A stretch of 60,360 bases of DNA from Emcibacter sp. GTDB lineage: Bacteria; Pseudomonadota; Alphaproteobacteria; Sphingomonadales; Emcibacteraceae. The notes under the pieces were generated by a model. That model did not search any database. It saw only the letters and a program-made list of their open reading frames with translations, and was not told the DNA's origin. Below, piece by piece: positions 27,467 through 36,718 of the stretch (its first letter is position 1; every line of letters begins with the position of its first letter). The position numbers and the translations under genes are program-made. The stretch spans positions 1-60,360 of the forward strand of contig JAIOYI010000014.1 of assembly GCA_021741205.1 (NCBI GenBank). Direction: 5' to 3'.

Positions 27467-28315
27467 CTAATTCACACGAATAAGTTCAACGGTGAAAATC
27501 AGTGCGGCATTAGGGGGAATAGCACCCGGGGAGCCTTGCGGCCCATAAGCGAGATCAGACGGAATGAAGAGTTTGTACTTTGCGCCCTCTTTCATCAATT
27601 GCAGTCCCTCTGTCCAGCCACGGATAACCTGATTTAAGCCAAAATCAATTGGTTCACCACGATCATAGGAGCTGTCGAATTTAGTGCCGTCAATCAGGGT
27701 ACCTTCGTAATGAACCGTGACACGGTCTGTGGCACTGGGGCTCTTTCCTGTTCCTTCAAGCAAGACTTTATATTGCAAGCCGCTATCTGTAACTTTGATC
27801 CCTTTTTTTTCTTTATTTTGTTTTAAAAATTCCTTGCCTTCATCAACTTCCACCTTGAATAATTCAACAGTAAAAATCAGATCAGCGTTTGGCGGAATGG
27901 GGCCACCGCCCTGTTCACCGTAGGCGAGGTTCGAGGGAATTGTAAATTTGTATTTTGCGCCTTCTTTCATCAACTGCACCCCTTCGGTCCAGCCCTTGAT
28001 AACCCTATTTAACGGGAAGGTTATGGTTTCCCCCCTGTCATAGGAACTATCGAATTTTGTACCATCAAGTAAAGTGCCCTCATAATGTACGGTTACGTTA
28101 TCATCAGCGGTGGGATTTGCGCCTGTTCCTTCTCTTAGGATTTCATATTTAAGCCCGCTTTTTGTTGTGTGGATTTCAGTTTTAGAAGACACGTTTTGTT
28201 CCTTAATTTGTTTGTCTTGCCCATTTTGTTCCTTTTCAGAACAGGCGGTGATAAGTAAAGCCAGCGTAATAGATAATAATGCTGGCAGAGTGTTTATGGT
28301 GATTTTTTTATACAT
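27467..28315 (-). CDS. Lipoprotein with two FKBP-type peptidyl-prolyl isomerase domains
   Basis: The ATG at 28315 starts a good lipoprotein signal (MYKKI, hydrophobic stretch, lipobox LITAC), although the frame extends 12 codons further up with an ATG and a GGAG. After a Q/K/E-rich spacer come two FKBP domains of about 105 residues each, both with VHYEGTLxDGTKFDSSYDRG and the GWTEGLQLMKEGAKYK-type core and ending in PNAxLIFTVEL. The domains are much alike, pointing to an internal duplication. It would act as a folding helper in the periplasm, anchored to a membrane. Tandem FKBP lipoproteins are less common than single-domain forms. Confidence 0.88.
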   Translation of the reverse strand: MYKKITINTLPALLSITLALLITACSEKEQNGQDKQIKEQNVSSKTEIHTTKSGLKYEILREGTGANPTADDNVTVHYEGTLLDGTKFDSSYDRGETITFPLNRVIKGWTEGVQLMKEGAKYKFTIPSNLAYGEQGGGPIPPNADLIFTVELFKVEVDEGKEFLKQNKEKKGIKVTDSGLQYKVLLEGTGKSPSATDRVTVHYEGTLIDGTKFDSSYDRGEPIDFGLNQVIRGWTEGLQLMKEGAKYKLFIPSDLAYGPQGSPGAIPPNAALIFTVELIRVN

Positions 28316-28539
28316 TCTTGAAATAGGGGACGTCATGCCCAAGCTCTCCATAATGATCTGTTATGAGCCAAAGCTATAGCGTAAAAATAATATGGTTCCA
28401 AGGTAAAATGTTGCCTGATAATTGTAATGCCTCCAAAATATAGGGTATTTATAGTAAAACAAAGCATGTTTCATGTAACTGTTAAATGCTTGTTCAATTA
28501 ATAATTTATGATATATAACTGTCATAAATTTGAAATATT

Positions 28540-28575
28540 ACACAGGATAAAGGGATTAAATCATTTTTCCTGTGT
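28540..28575. promoter_or_regulatory. Inverted repeat upstream of the inositol-phosphate synthase gene
   Basis: ACACAGGA and TCCTGTGT, 20 bases apart, lie 55-90 bases before the gene. It could be an operator or a leader hairpin. The rest of 28352-28629 is AT-rich without a clear signal. Confidence 0.25.
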
Positions 28576-28629
28576 TTCGTCGTTCATTATTTGAGCTTAA
28601 GTTTGAAGAACATAACAAGGTATTAAAAC

Positions 28630-29757
28630 ATGTCAAAAATTAAAATAGCCATTGCAGGTATCGGAAATTGTGCGAGTTCACTTATACAGGGTATCTATTA
28701 TTACACACCCGATAGAGTGGGTGAAGATAAGGTTGTCCCAGGACTTATGCATTGGGAAGTTGGCGGATACCGTCCTTGCGATATTGAAGTGGTTGCAGCA
28801 TTTGATGTTGATAAACGTAAAGTTGGCAAAGACGTTAATGAAGCAATTTTTGAAAAACCAAACTGCACGACTGTATTTTTTGGTGATCTACCTAAAAGCG
28901 GCACCATTGTAAAAATGGGTAATGTTCTTGATGGTGTTTCACCTCATATGGCAAATTATGATGATGATCGTACTTTCCTCGTTTCTAGCCTTCCTTCTGC
29001 AACAAAAGAAGAGGTGGTGAAGGAATTGAAGGAAAGCGGTGCTGAAATTTTAACAAATTATATGCCCGTAGGATCAGAAGCAGCCGCCAAATTTTATGCG
29101 GAATGTGCGCTAGAAGCGGGCATCGCCTTTATTAATAATATGCCTGTCTTTATTGCCTCAAATCCTGAATGGGCGGAAAAGTTTAAAGCCCGTAACCTTC
29201 CCATCGTAGGCGATGATATTAAGGCGCAACTTGGGGCGACAATCACCCACCGCACTTTAACAGATTTATTTGCAAAACGTGGCGTTGTTTTGGAACGTAC
29301 CTATCAGTTGAATACAGGCGGTAACACTGACTTTTTGAATATGAAAAATCAGGATCGTCTGGAATCAAAGAAAATTTCCAAAACAGAAGCTGTACAATCC
29401 GTTGCGGGCAAGCGTCTTTCTGCTGATAATATCCATATCGGTCCATCCGACTATATCCCTTGGCAGAATGATAACAAACTGTGTTTCTTGCGTATGGAAG
29501 GGGATCTTTTTGGCGGCGTTCCTATGAATATTGAACTGCGTTTGAGTGTAGAAGATTCACCAAACTCAGCTGGTGTTGCCATTGACATGATCCGTTGTTG
29601 TAAGCTTGCTCTCCTGAATGGTGAAGGCGGTATCTTACAGGCGGCCTCTGCTTATTTCTGTAAACATCCGCCCGTTCAATTCACGGATGACCAGGCTTAT
29701 GAAATGACAGAACAATTTATTGCAAGCCGTGTCAGATCACTGAATGCAGCAGAATAA
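28630..29757 (+). CDS. myo-Inositol-1-phosphate synthase
   Basis: 375 residues of the prokaryotic-type inositol-3-phosphate synthase group. It converts glucose 6-phosphate to inositol 1-phosphate (L-1 and D-3 name the same compound) with bound NAD. The N-terminus IKIAIAGIGNCASSLIQGIYY is the dinucleotide-binding turn. Further landmarks are GDDIKAQLGATITHRTLTDLF, TYQLNTGGNTDFLNM, RLESKKISKTEAVQS and NIHIGPSDYIPWQNDNK, the catalytic core shared with actinobacterial and archaeal enzymes. The next gene, 28 bases on, is a sugar-type nucleotidyltransferase best read as inositol-phosphate cytidylyltransferase. Identity is firm; the end product of the pathway is not visible here. Confidence 0.93.
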   Translation: MSKIKIAIAGIGNCASSLIQGIYYYTPDRVGEDKVVPGLMHWEVGGYRPCDIEVVAAFDVDKRKVGKDVNEAIFEKPNCTTVFFGDLPKSGTIVKMGNVLDGVSPHMANYDDDRTFLVSSLPSATKEEVVKELKESGAEILTNYMPVGSEAAAKFYAECALEAGIAFINNMPVFIASNPEWAEKFKARNLPIVGDDIKAQLGATITHRTLTDLFAKRGVVLERTYQLNTGGNTDFLNMKNQDRLESKKISKTEAVQSVAGKRLSADNIHIGPSDYIPWQNDNKLCFLRMEGDLFGGVPMNIELRLSVEDSPNSAGVAIDMIRCCKLALLNGEGGILQAASAYFCKHPPVQFTDDQAYEMTEQFIASRVRSLNAAE

Positions 29758-29785
29758 AGTAAACGCATAACACAAGGTAAATCCT

Positions 29786-30502
29786 ATGAAATGTCTTATT
29801 GCCGCTGCGGGACAGGGGACAAGAATGCGCGAAAAGGGGGAAGTAAAACCCCTGATCGAGCTAAATGGTGTGCCGATTATTGAGCGGGTGATTAAAAATC
29901 TTAGAGCTGGTGGTATTGATGAATTTTTTGTCACCACAGGTTACCGTGGAACCAAGGTTCGGGCATTTCTGGATTTATTGGCAGAACGGGAAAATATCTC
30001 GATCACCCATGTCATAAACGAGGACTGGGTTAAGCCTAATGGCGTTTCTGTCTTAAAAGCAAAAGAGTTTTTGACAGGGCCATTTGTTTTGACCATGTGT
30101 GACCATCTTTTTGATCCGGAAATCATTAAATCACTTTTGTCTCATGAACATGAGACGGATACCGTGACATTATGTGTGGATTATAATATTGAAAATCCTG
30201 TGGTTGATCTGGAAGATGTAACGCGCGTAAATTGTACACGTAATCACATTGAAAATATTGGCAAGGTAATCAGAGACTATAACGCCTTTGATACGGGGAT
30301 ATTCTATTGCAATGAAATTATGTTTGAGGCTCTAGAAAAAAGCGCAGCCGAAGGGGATGAAAGCATTAGCGGAGCCATGAATATTTTAGGCAGTATGGAT
30401 AAGGCGCGCACTTTTGATGTTGAGGGTCGCTTATGGCTTGATGTGGATGACCCCACGGCCTTTGGTAAGGCCATTGTCTATGTGGATGAAGGTCGACTGT
30501 AA
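29786..30502 (+). CDS. Probable CTP:inositol-1-phosphate cytidylyltransferase
   Basis: 238-residue nucleotidyltransferase with the Rossmann signature CLIAAAGQGTRMREKGEVKP and LIELNGVPIIERVIKNL, an NEDWVKPNGVSVLKAKEF segment and TMCDHLFDPEII. These features match the IPCT branch (the cytidylyltransferase half of thermophile IPCT/DIPPS) and, given the preceding inositol-phosphate synthase, CDP-inositol is the likely product. The second half, a CDP-alcohol phosphotransferase that would use CDP-inositol, is not fused and not nearby. A GlmU- or RfbA-like enzyme for a hexose phosphate is the alternative. AAGG precedes the ATG; a terminator follows. Confidence 0.75.
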   Translation: MKCLIAAAGQGTRMREKGEVKPLIELNGVPIIERVIKNLRAGGIDEFFVTTGYRGTKVRAFLDLLAERENISITHVINEDWVKPNGVSVLKAKEFLTGPFVLTMCDHLFDPEIIKSLLSHEHETDTVTLCVDYNIENPVVDLEDVTRVNCTRNHIENIGKVIRDYNAFDTGIFYCNEIMFEALEKSAAEGDESISGAMNILGSMDKARTFDVEGRLWLDVDDPTAFGKAIVYVDEGRL

Positions 30503-30526
30503 ATATTTCAATGATTAAATGTTATG

Positions 30527-30560
30527 AAAGCTGGATATTCCTATAGTATCCAGCTTTTTT
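30527..30560 (+). terminator. Terminator of the inositol gene pair
   Basis: AAAGCTGGATA pairs with TATCCAGCTTT around nine bases and runs into TTTTTT, 24 bases after the cytidylyltransferase stop. Confidence 0.88.
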
Positions 30561-30569
30561 GTCGTTAAA

Positions 30570-32147
30570 TTAATTTGTCTGAATGATATGAATATTTTCA
30601 GCATTTATATGATCGAATAATCCCAGTAATTGTAACATTCTATAGGTCTCACCTTCGTTGATTTTAATATGAATGTTATTTCTTTTGGGGAGTGATTTAA
30701 AAACTCCCTCTAACGCTGATATGATACTTAGATCAAGAGACAGCGTATGTTTGAAATCAAGATAAACCACATTATATTTTACAAGAGCTTCATTTAAAAG
30801 AGAGGAAAGATCTTTTGCGATGGTGTAATTTATATGACCACTTAGTTTTATTGTTATACCGTTATCAGTTCTGTTATTCGTTTCCATAGGCGTGTTTTCT
30901 TGTAAAAAATGAATTTTATCCGTCGTAAAGGATTGAATCTGATTTAACTGATTTTTATGCATTTTTTTGGAATAAATCATATGGGATAGAATAAGCCCAA
31001 GACCGATGGCTGCGATAAGGTCAGAGAAGATCGTTAAAATCAAAACGGAAAACATCAAGAAAATTTTATCCTTGGGATATTTTTTAATTTTTTTGATAAA
31101 ATCCCAATCAATGATATCAAAACCTACCTTGAGCAAGAGTCCTGCTAGAACACATAAGGGAATTTTTTCTGCGAAATTTCCCAACAGAGTAACAATAGCA
31201 AGAAGGAACAAAGCATGCAGCATGCCAGACATTCTGGTTTGGCCACCTGCATTTATATTAACAACTGTTCTCATGGTGGCACCGGCTCCGGGGATGCCAC
31301 CCATCAAGCCAACCAAACTATTACCAATGCCCTGTCCGATGAGTTCTTTATTTGAATCATGATTTTTCTTGGTAATTTTATCGGCGACAGTCGATGTTAG
31401 TAAAGTATCAATTGATCCGAGAAGTGCTAACATAAAGGCCGATGTAATAATGCTTGGTAATTCCTGTAATGGTAACGCAAAGTTTGTAATATGGGGAATG
31501 CCAGATGCTATTTCTCCGATTGTTTTAAGATCAGGGAAATATAGTATGGCAATGACCGTACCAAAGGTAAGCGCAGCCAGAGGTGACGGCACATATTGTC
31601 GCCACTTCTTGGGGACGATGATGGTTATAATAAAGGTTAAGACCCCCAGAAAGAACGAAGCGGGGTCGAAGGTTTCAATCGCTTGTGGAATCGCTCCAAT
31701 TGAGCTGAAAATACTGCCATGGGATGAATAATCTCCAAAAATAGGCAGCAGTTCCATCAAAATGATAATGCAGCCAATACCCGTCATAAAGCCTGAAATA
31801 ACAGGCAAGGGAACATAATTAACATAGGCACCTAATCGAAAAACCCCAAATAAAGTTTGTATGATACCGCAAAGAAATACAATCATAAATAATATTTCAG
31901 GCGAGCCGCCAAATTTAATGACGAGTCCAGCCATAACGACTGTCATGGGACCTGTGGGGCCAGAAATTTGCACAGATGTTCCCCCAAGGGCGGCGGCGAT
32001 AAAACCCAATATTATGGCGCCGTACAGTCCTGCTGTTGGCCCAAGACCGGATGCATAACCAAAGGCAAGCGCCAAAGGAAGGGCGACGATCGCAGAGGTT
32101 ATTCCGCCATACATATCAAGTTGCAGGGTTTTTGCGGTATATTTCAT
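30570..32147 (-). CDS. SulP-family anion transporter with STAS domain
   Basis: 525 residues. About ten to twelve membrane segments span 10-405, with the family motifs ALPLALAFGYASGLGPTAGL, TSVQISGPTGPMTVV and GNSLVGLMGGIPGAGATMRT. A STAS domain takes up the last ~100 residues (IKLSGHINYTIAKDLSSLL, VYLDFKHTLSLDLSIISAL). Members move sulfate, bicarbonate or dicarboxylates; the substrate here is not evident and no carbonic anhydrase or sulfate-assimilation gene is adjacent. Divergent from trkH. Confidence 0.9.
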   Translation of the reverse strand: MKYTAKTLQLDMYGGITSAIVALPLALAFGYASGLGPTAGLYGAIILGFIAAALGGTSVQISGPTGPMTVVMAGLVIKFGGSPEILFMIVFLCGIIQTLFGVFRLGAYVNYVPLPVISGFMTGIGCIIILMELLPIFGDYSSHGSIFSSIGAIPQAIETFDPASFFLGVLTFIITIIVPKKWRQYVPSPLAALTFGTVIAILYFPDLKTIGEIASGIPHITNFALPLQELPSIITSAFMLALLGSIDTLLTSTVADKITKKNHDSNKELIGQGIGNSLVGLMGGIPGAGATMRTVVNINAGGQTRMSGMLHALFLLAIVTLLGNFAEKIPLCVLAGLLLKVGFDIIDWDFIKKIKKYPKDKIFLMFSVLILTIFSDLIAAIGLGLILSHMIYSKKMHKNQLNQIQSFTTDKIHFLQENTPMETNNRTDNGITIKLSGHINYTIAKDLSSLLNEALVKYNVVYLDFKHTLSLDLSIISALEGVFKSLPKRNNIHIKINEGETYRMLQLLGLFDHINAENIHIIQTN

Positions 32148-32368
32148 TTGTGTCTCATACAGCTAGATTTATGGAAGGGATGATTATAAAACTATATAGA
32201 GAAATTGTAAGAAATATTTGGTATATGATGATATCGTAAAATAGTTTTTGTTAGACAAAATTAGTGTATAAGGTTATTTTTTCTCAGTTATCAACAGGTT
32301 TGGATAAAAATGACTTTCTGCAATGTTACGCATTTAGAGTTAACATTTTTCATTAGAGGCGTGACCTT

Positions 32369-33874
32369 GTGAGTGTCTATGCCAAAGTTAATGACGGTCG
32401 AGCACCACTTGGAAAATCTTTAAATAATATTGACCTTGGGGTCGTTTTTTTTGTGATCGGCCTGTTTCTTATTATCCTTGGCATTGGTATGTTTATACCG
32501 GCCATCGTGGATGCGGCGGTGGGAAACCCAGACTGGAAAATTTTTGTTGTTTGTGCCTCATTTGTTGTATTTACGGGTGGGATGTTTTTCTTATCAAACA
32601 AAGGAAACTATACGGAACTTAGCATAAAACAGGGCTTTATCATTACTGTTTCTGCATGGTTATCTGTTTCCCTTATGGGGGCGTTGCCCTTTGTGTTTTC
32701 TGATTTGAATTTAAGCTATACGGATGCCTTATTTGAGGCAATGTCGGGCATTACAACCACGGGATCAACGGTGATCACAGGGCTTGACGGGTTGCCGCCC
32801 GGTATTCTTTTATGGCGTTGCCTGTTGCAATGGTTTGGTGGGGTTGGGATTATTGTGATGGGTGTTGCTATTATGCCTTTGCTGCAAATCGGTGGCATGC
32901 AATTATTCAGGAGCGAAGCCTTTGATGTCAGTGAAAATTTTATCCCCCGCTCAGCAAAACTTGCCACTTCGCTTTATTTACTTTATTTGGGACTTACTTT
33001 ATTTTGCGGATTGGCGCTTTGGACGGCGGGCATGTCAGCTTTTGAGGCCGCCTGTCATGCCTTTAGCACCATTTCAACAGGAGGATTTTCCACATCAGAT
33101 GGCTCGATAGGCCATTTTGACAGTGCTGTCATTGATTATGTTATTTCATTTTTCATGGTGGTCGGCAGTCTGCCCTTTATTTTGTATTTGAAGATGTTAA
33201 AAGGTCATTTTTTAAGCTTTGCAAATGATGCACAAGTCCGTGTCTTTCTGATGATATTGGTCTTCATTATAGGTATAATGTCCGTTTGGTTATGTTTTAC
33301 CAGTAATTATGATCTTGTCCAATCTCTAAGATATACAACATTTAATGTAATTTCTGTGATAACGGGAACGGGTTTTACCTCCACAGATTATACCATTTGG
33401 GGAACATTTTCTGTCATTGTATTCTTTTTTATTATGTTTATCGGGGGATGTGCGGGATCCACATCATGCGGGATTAAAGTTTTCCGTATTCAAATAATGT
33501 TTGTGACATTCAAATCCTATCTAAAGCAACTGATCTGGCCAAATGTTATCTCTATCACAAAATATAATAATCGTCCCGTGAGTGAGAATATTATGGGATC
33601 GGTATTTGCTTTCTTTTTTCTGTTTGTGGCAATTCACTTTCTTTTGACAATTGCGCTTGCCTTAACGGGACTGGATTTTACCACCGCTATATCAGGAGCC
33701 GGTACAGCATTATCCAATGTGGGGCCAGGTGTCGGACATATTATTGGCCCTGCGGGTAATTTCGAGACTTTATCCGATACGGCAAAATGGCTGCTAACCT
33801 TTGGCATGCTTATTGGTCGATTGGAATTATTTGCCGTATTGGTGATGTTTTCGCCGCAATTCTGGCGTGCATAA
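32369..33874 (+). CDS. trkH: TrkH-type potassium uptake protein
   Basis: 501 residues, multi-spanning. The four pore-loop repeats are visible: EAMSGITTTGSTVITG, HAFSTISTGGFSTSDG, NVISVITGTGFTSTDY and AISGAGTALSNVGPGVG. It needs the TrkA regulatory subunit, not present here. The start is GTG without a strong ribosome-binding site. Its end is about 30 bases from the convergent mannose-phosphate guanylyltransferase gene, with no clear hairpin between them. Confidence 0.93.
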   Translation: MSVYAKVNDGRAPLGKSLNNIDLGVVFFVIGLFLIILGIGMFIPAIVDAAVGNPDWKIFVVCASFVVFTGGMFFLSNKGNYTELSIKQGFIITVSAWLSVSLMGALPFVFSDLNLSYTDALFEAMSGITTTGSTVITGLDGLPPGILLWRCLLQWFGGVGIIVMGVAIMPLLQIGGMQLFRSEAFDVSENFIPRSAKLATSLYLLYLGLTLFCGLALWTAGMSAFEAACHAFSTISTGGFSTSDGSIGHFDSAVIDYVISFFMVVGSLPFILYLKMLKGHFLSFANDAQVRVFLMILVFIIGIMSVWLCFTSNYDLVQSLRYTTFNVISVITGTGFTSTDYTIWGTFSVIVFFFIMFIGGCAGSTSCGIKVFRIQIMFVTFKSYLKQLIWPNVISITKYNNRPVSENIMGSVFAFFFLFVAIHFLLTIALALTGLDFTTAISGAGTALSNVGPGVGHIIGPAGNFETLSDTAKWLLTFGMLIGRLELFAVLVMFSPQFWRA

Positions 33875-33903
33875 TAGGCCTTATATTTTGGCTTTAAGGG
33901 GCT

Positions 33904-35307
33904 TTAAATGCGGCCATATTTATCTTCAAAGCGCACGATGTCATCTTCCCCAAGATAACTACCCGATTGCACCTCAATCATCTCGAGAGGAATAACACCT
34001 GGATTTTCGAGCGCATGAACCGTGCCAATGGGAATATAGGTTGATTCATTTTCATTGACCATAAAGACATCTTCGCCCTTTGTCACACGGGCGCTGCCCT
34101 TGACCACAATCCAATGCTCGGCCCTGTGATGGTGCATTTGGAGCGATAGTTTCGCCCCAGGATTAACCGTAATGCGTTTAACCTGATCACGGTCACCGAA
34201 ACCTATACTGTCATATTTCCCCCAAGGACGATATACCTCACGATGGATGTTGGCCTCAGGACGTTTACTTTTTTTAAGACTTTCAACGATTTCTTTCACG
34301 TCTTCGGATTTACTTTTGTGGACCACAAGAAGTGCATCTTTGGTATCAACAATAATAAGATCAGAAATCCCAACCGTGGCCACCAATTTATGTTCTGCCA
34401 AGATATAACTGTTACGGGTATCTTTTGCGATGATATCCCCAAGCAGGGTGTTGCCTTCCTTATCCTTGTCACAAATATCCCACAAAGATGACCATGAGCC
34501 AATATCGCTCCAGCCCGCATCAAGGGGCACCACATGGGCATTTTGAGTATGTTCCATGACGGCATAATCAATAGAGATACTCGGACATTTGGCAAATAAT
34601 TTGGCCTCAAGGCGGGTGAAATCAAAATCTTTTGAGGAATTCTCTAAGGCTTCTCTGGCATAACGAACAACATCAGGTTGGAATTTTTCTAATTCCTCCA
34701 GATAACGGCTCGCCCGAAACATGAACATGCCACTATTCCATAAATAATGACCATCTTTCAGAAATTTCTGAGCCGTCTCCATGTTGGGCTTTTCCACGAA
34801 TTTTTCAACATTATAGCCGCCATTCTTTTCGTCTGTCCCTCTTTTAATATAGCCATAACCCGTATGGGGGGTATCCGGCACGATGCCAAAGGTCACTAAT
34901 GCGCCGTCTTTGGCCAATCGCTCGGCAATTTTAATGGCCTGATGAAATTTTGTTTGATCCTTGATGGTATGATCCGCAGGAAGAATGAGCAATATAGGAT
35001 CTTCAGCTTCCTTCAGGGCGGCAAGTGCCGTCACCGCAATAGCGGGGGCAGTATTACGTCCCTCTGGCTCTAAAATAATAGAACATGAGGATAGGCCGAG
35101 TTCCCGCAATTTTTCAGCGGCCAGAAAACGATGTTCAGCATTACAGATCACAATGGGCGGATTTTGGTCAAGCCCTTCAAGTCGTCGCAATGTTTCCTGA
35201 AACATGGAAAATTCACTATTCATGGCCAGAAATTGTTTAGGATAGAGGGATCTTGATAAGGGCCAAAGTCTTGAACCGGAACCACCAGATAATATTATAG
35301 GAATCAT
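33904..35307 (-). CDS. Mannose-1-phosphate guanylyltransferase / mannose-6-phosphate isomerase
   Basis: 467 residues, the bifunctional type II (ManC/AlgA/CpsB) layout. The N-terminal nucleotidyltransferase has PIILSGGSGSRLWPLSR and KFVEKPNMETAQKFL. The C-terminal cupin isomerase domain (about 350-465) has EVYRPWGKYDSIG, LSLQMHHHRAEHWIVVKGSA and IPIGTVHALENPG. It supplies GDP-mannose for surface polysaccharide or lipopolysaccharide, and possibly mannosylated or fucosylated products. No glycan cluster is adjacent. Confidence 0.93.
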   Translation of the reverse strand: MIPIILSGGSGSRLWPLSRSLYPKQFLAMNSEFSMFQETLRRLEGLDQNPPIVICNAEHRFLAAEKLRELGLSSCSIILEPEGRNTAPAIAVTALAALKEAEDPILLILPADHTIKDQTKFHQAIKIAERLAKDGALVTFGIVPDTPHTGYGYIKRGTDEKNGGYNVEKFVEKPNMETAQKFLKDGHYLWNSGMFMFRASRYLEELEKFQPDVVRYAREALENSSKDFDFTRLEAKLFAKCPSISIDYAVMEHTQNAHVVPLDAGWSDIGSWSSLWDICDKDKEGNTLLGDIIAKDTRNSYILAEHKLVATVGISDLIIVDTKDALLVVHKSKSEDVKEIVESLKKSKRPEANIHREVYRPWGKYDSIGFGDRDQVKRITVNPGAKLSLQMHHHRAEHWIVVKGSARVTKGEDVFMVNENESTYIPIGTVHALENPGVIPLEMIEVQSGSYLGEDDIVRFEDKYGRI

Positions 35308-35418
35308 TTTTTTTCTTACTTTATTTTTTATGTTGTTTAATATTTATATCCATATAACAGAAATATTGCTTATTTTATATTAACAGAACAAGAAAATATT
35401 GCTGAAGGATAGGCTTTT

Positions 35419-35485
35419 CTTGACGATGGGTCTTTTAACCGATACCAAGTCATTATGGATGTGTAATTTAAAAATTAGGTTAAAA
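35419..35485 (+). promoter_or_regulatory. metZ leader with ribosome-binding-site-sequestering pseudoknot; candidate SAM riboswitch
   Basis: TTTTAACC at 35433-35440 is exactly complementary to GGTTAAAA at 35478-35485, which covers the AGG ribosome-binding site and abuts the metZ ATG at 35487. The upstream copy sits in a loop closed by short pairings (CTTG/CAAG at 35419-35422 and 35446-35449, or TGAC/GTCA shifted by two), so pairing would make a pseudoknot. The TTTAACCG core recalls SAM-II/SAM-V riboswitches, which precede methionine genes in alphaproteobacteria. The stem is short and the usual GATAAA segment is not obvious, so the class is uncertain. Confidence 0.45.
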
Positions 35486-35486
35486 T

Positions 35487-36701
35487 ATGAAAAAAACAAC
35501 CGGACAGAATCGTGATGTAACGTCCCAGTGGCGGCTTCAAACCCAATTGGTTAGAGGCGGTACATGGCGTAGTGAAATGGGCGAAACATCCGAATCCATT
35601 TTTATGACATCTGGTTATGCCTATGACTGTGCCGAGGATGCCGCCGCCCGTTTTGCAGGTGAACAGGAAGGATATACCTATTCCCGCCTTCGTAATCCAA
35701 CGGCCGCCATGTTCGAAGATAGAATGGCCCTGATCGAAGGGGCAGAAGTTGCCCGTTCCACTGCAACGGGAATGGCGGCGGTGACGGCTGCGATGTTGTC
35801 TTTGGTTCGTGCGGGGGATCATGTGGTGTCAAGCCGCGCCCTTTTTGGATCATGCCGTTATGTTATTGAAACCTTGCTACCAAAATTCGGTGTTGAATAT
35901 ACTCTTGTGGACGGTGCAGATCATGAGGCATGGCAGAGAGCATTTCGCAAAAACACGGTGGCGGTATTTTTGGAGACACCTGCCAACCCAACTTTGGATG
36001 TTGTTGATATTGAATTTGTCTGTGGCCTTGCCCATGACAATCATGCAGTTGTTGTGGTGGATAATGTTTTTGCCACCCCCGTGCTGCAAAAACCTTTGAA
36101 AATGGGTGCGGACGTTGTGGTTTATTCGGCCACCAAGCATATAGACGGACAAGGTCGCTGTCTTGGGGGCTGTATTCTGACAAATAAAATATTGCTCGAA
36201 GAAAAAATCTTGCCTTTCATACGCAATACGGGGCCGAATATAAGTCCTTTTAACGCATGGGTCATGCTGAAGGGTCTTGAAACACTTGATATGCGGGTTG
36301 AACGCATGTGTGGGAATGCCTCAAAAGTTGCCGATGCCTTATCGGACATCAAAGGCTTTGACTTTGTTAAATATCCTGGGCGCAAAGATTTCGGACAACA
36401 TGAACTTGCTATGAAACAAATGAGTATGGGGGGCAGTATTTTGAGCTTGCATGTGCCAAAGGGGCGTGAGCAGGCATTTAAATTTCTTAATGCCTTGGAC
36501 ATTATTGATATTTCAAATAACATAGGTGATGCGAAAAGTTTGATCACTCATCCTGCCAGTACAACCCATGCAAGTGTTGCAGAGGAAAATAGGTTGGAGA
36601 TTGGAATAACAGAGGGGCTATTGCGCCTTTCTGTTGGGCTTGAACATCCCGATGACTTGATCGAGGACTTACAAAGGGCGGCTTATAAAGCTGGTATTTA
36701 A
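35487..36701 (+). CDS. metZ: O-succinylhomoserine sulfhydrylase
   Basis: 404-residue Cys/Met-metabolism PLP enzyme. It joins O-succinylhomoserine and sulfide to make homocysteine. Landmarks are LRNPTAAMFEDRMALIEGAE, ATGMAAVTAAMLSLVRAGDH, VVVDNVFATPVLQKPL and the Schiff-base Lys in VVYSATKHIDGQGR. SQWRLQTQLVRGGTWRSEMG near the start and HPASTTHASVAEENRLEIGI near the end match the MetZ branch rather than cystathionine synthases or O-acetylhomoserine enzymes (~430 residues). The leader appears able to mask its ribosome-binding site. apaG and folE follow closely. Confidence 0.92.
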   Translation: MKKTTGQNRDVTSQWRLQTQLVRGGTWRSEMGETSESIFMTSGYAYDCAEDAAARFAGEQEGYTYSRLRNPTAAMFEDRMALIEGAEVARSTATGMAAVTAAMLSLVRAGDHVVSSRALFGSCRYVIETLLPKFGVEYTLVDGADHEAWQRAFRKNTVAVFLETPANPTLDVVDIEFVCGLAHDNHAVVVVDNVFATPVLQKPLKMGADVVVYSATKHIDGQGRCLGGCILTNKILLEEKILPFIRNTGPNISPFNAWVMLKGLETLDMRVERMCGNASKVADALSDIKGFDFVKYPGRKDFGQHELAMKQMSMGGSILSLHVPKGREQAFKFLNALDIIDISNNIGDAKSLITHPASTTHASVAEENRLEIGITEGLLRLSVGLEHPDDLIEDLQRAAYKAGI

Positions 36702-36718
36702 GAGCTAAATAGAATGTT

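Noticed and set aside
30570..32147. SulP gene as a dedicated bicarbonate transporter
   Set aside because: No carbonic anhydrase or carboxysome gene is adjacent and the sequence alone does not separate sulfate from bicarbonate carriers.
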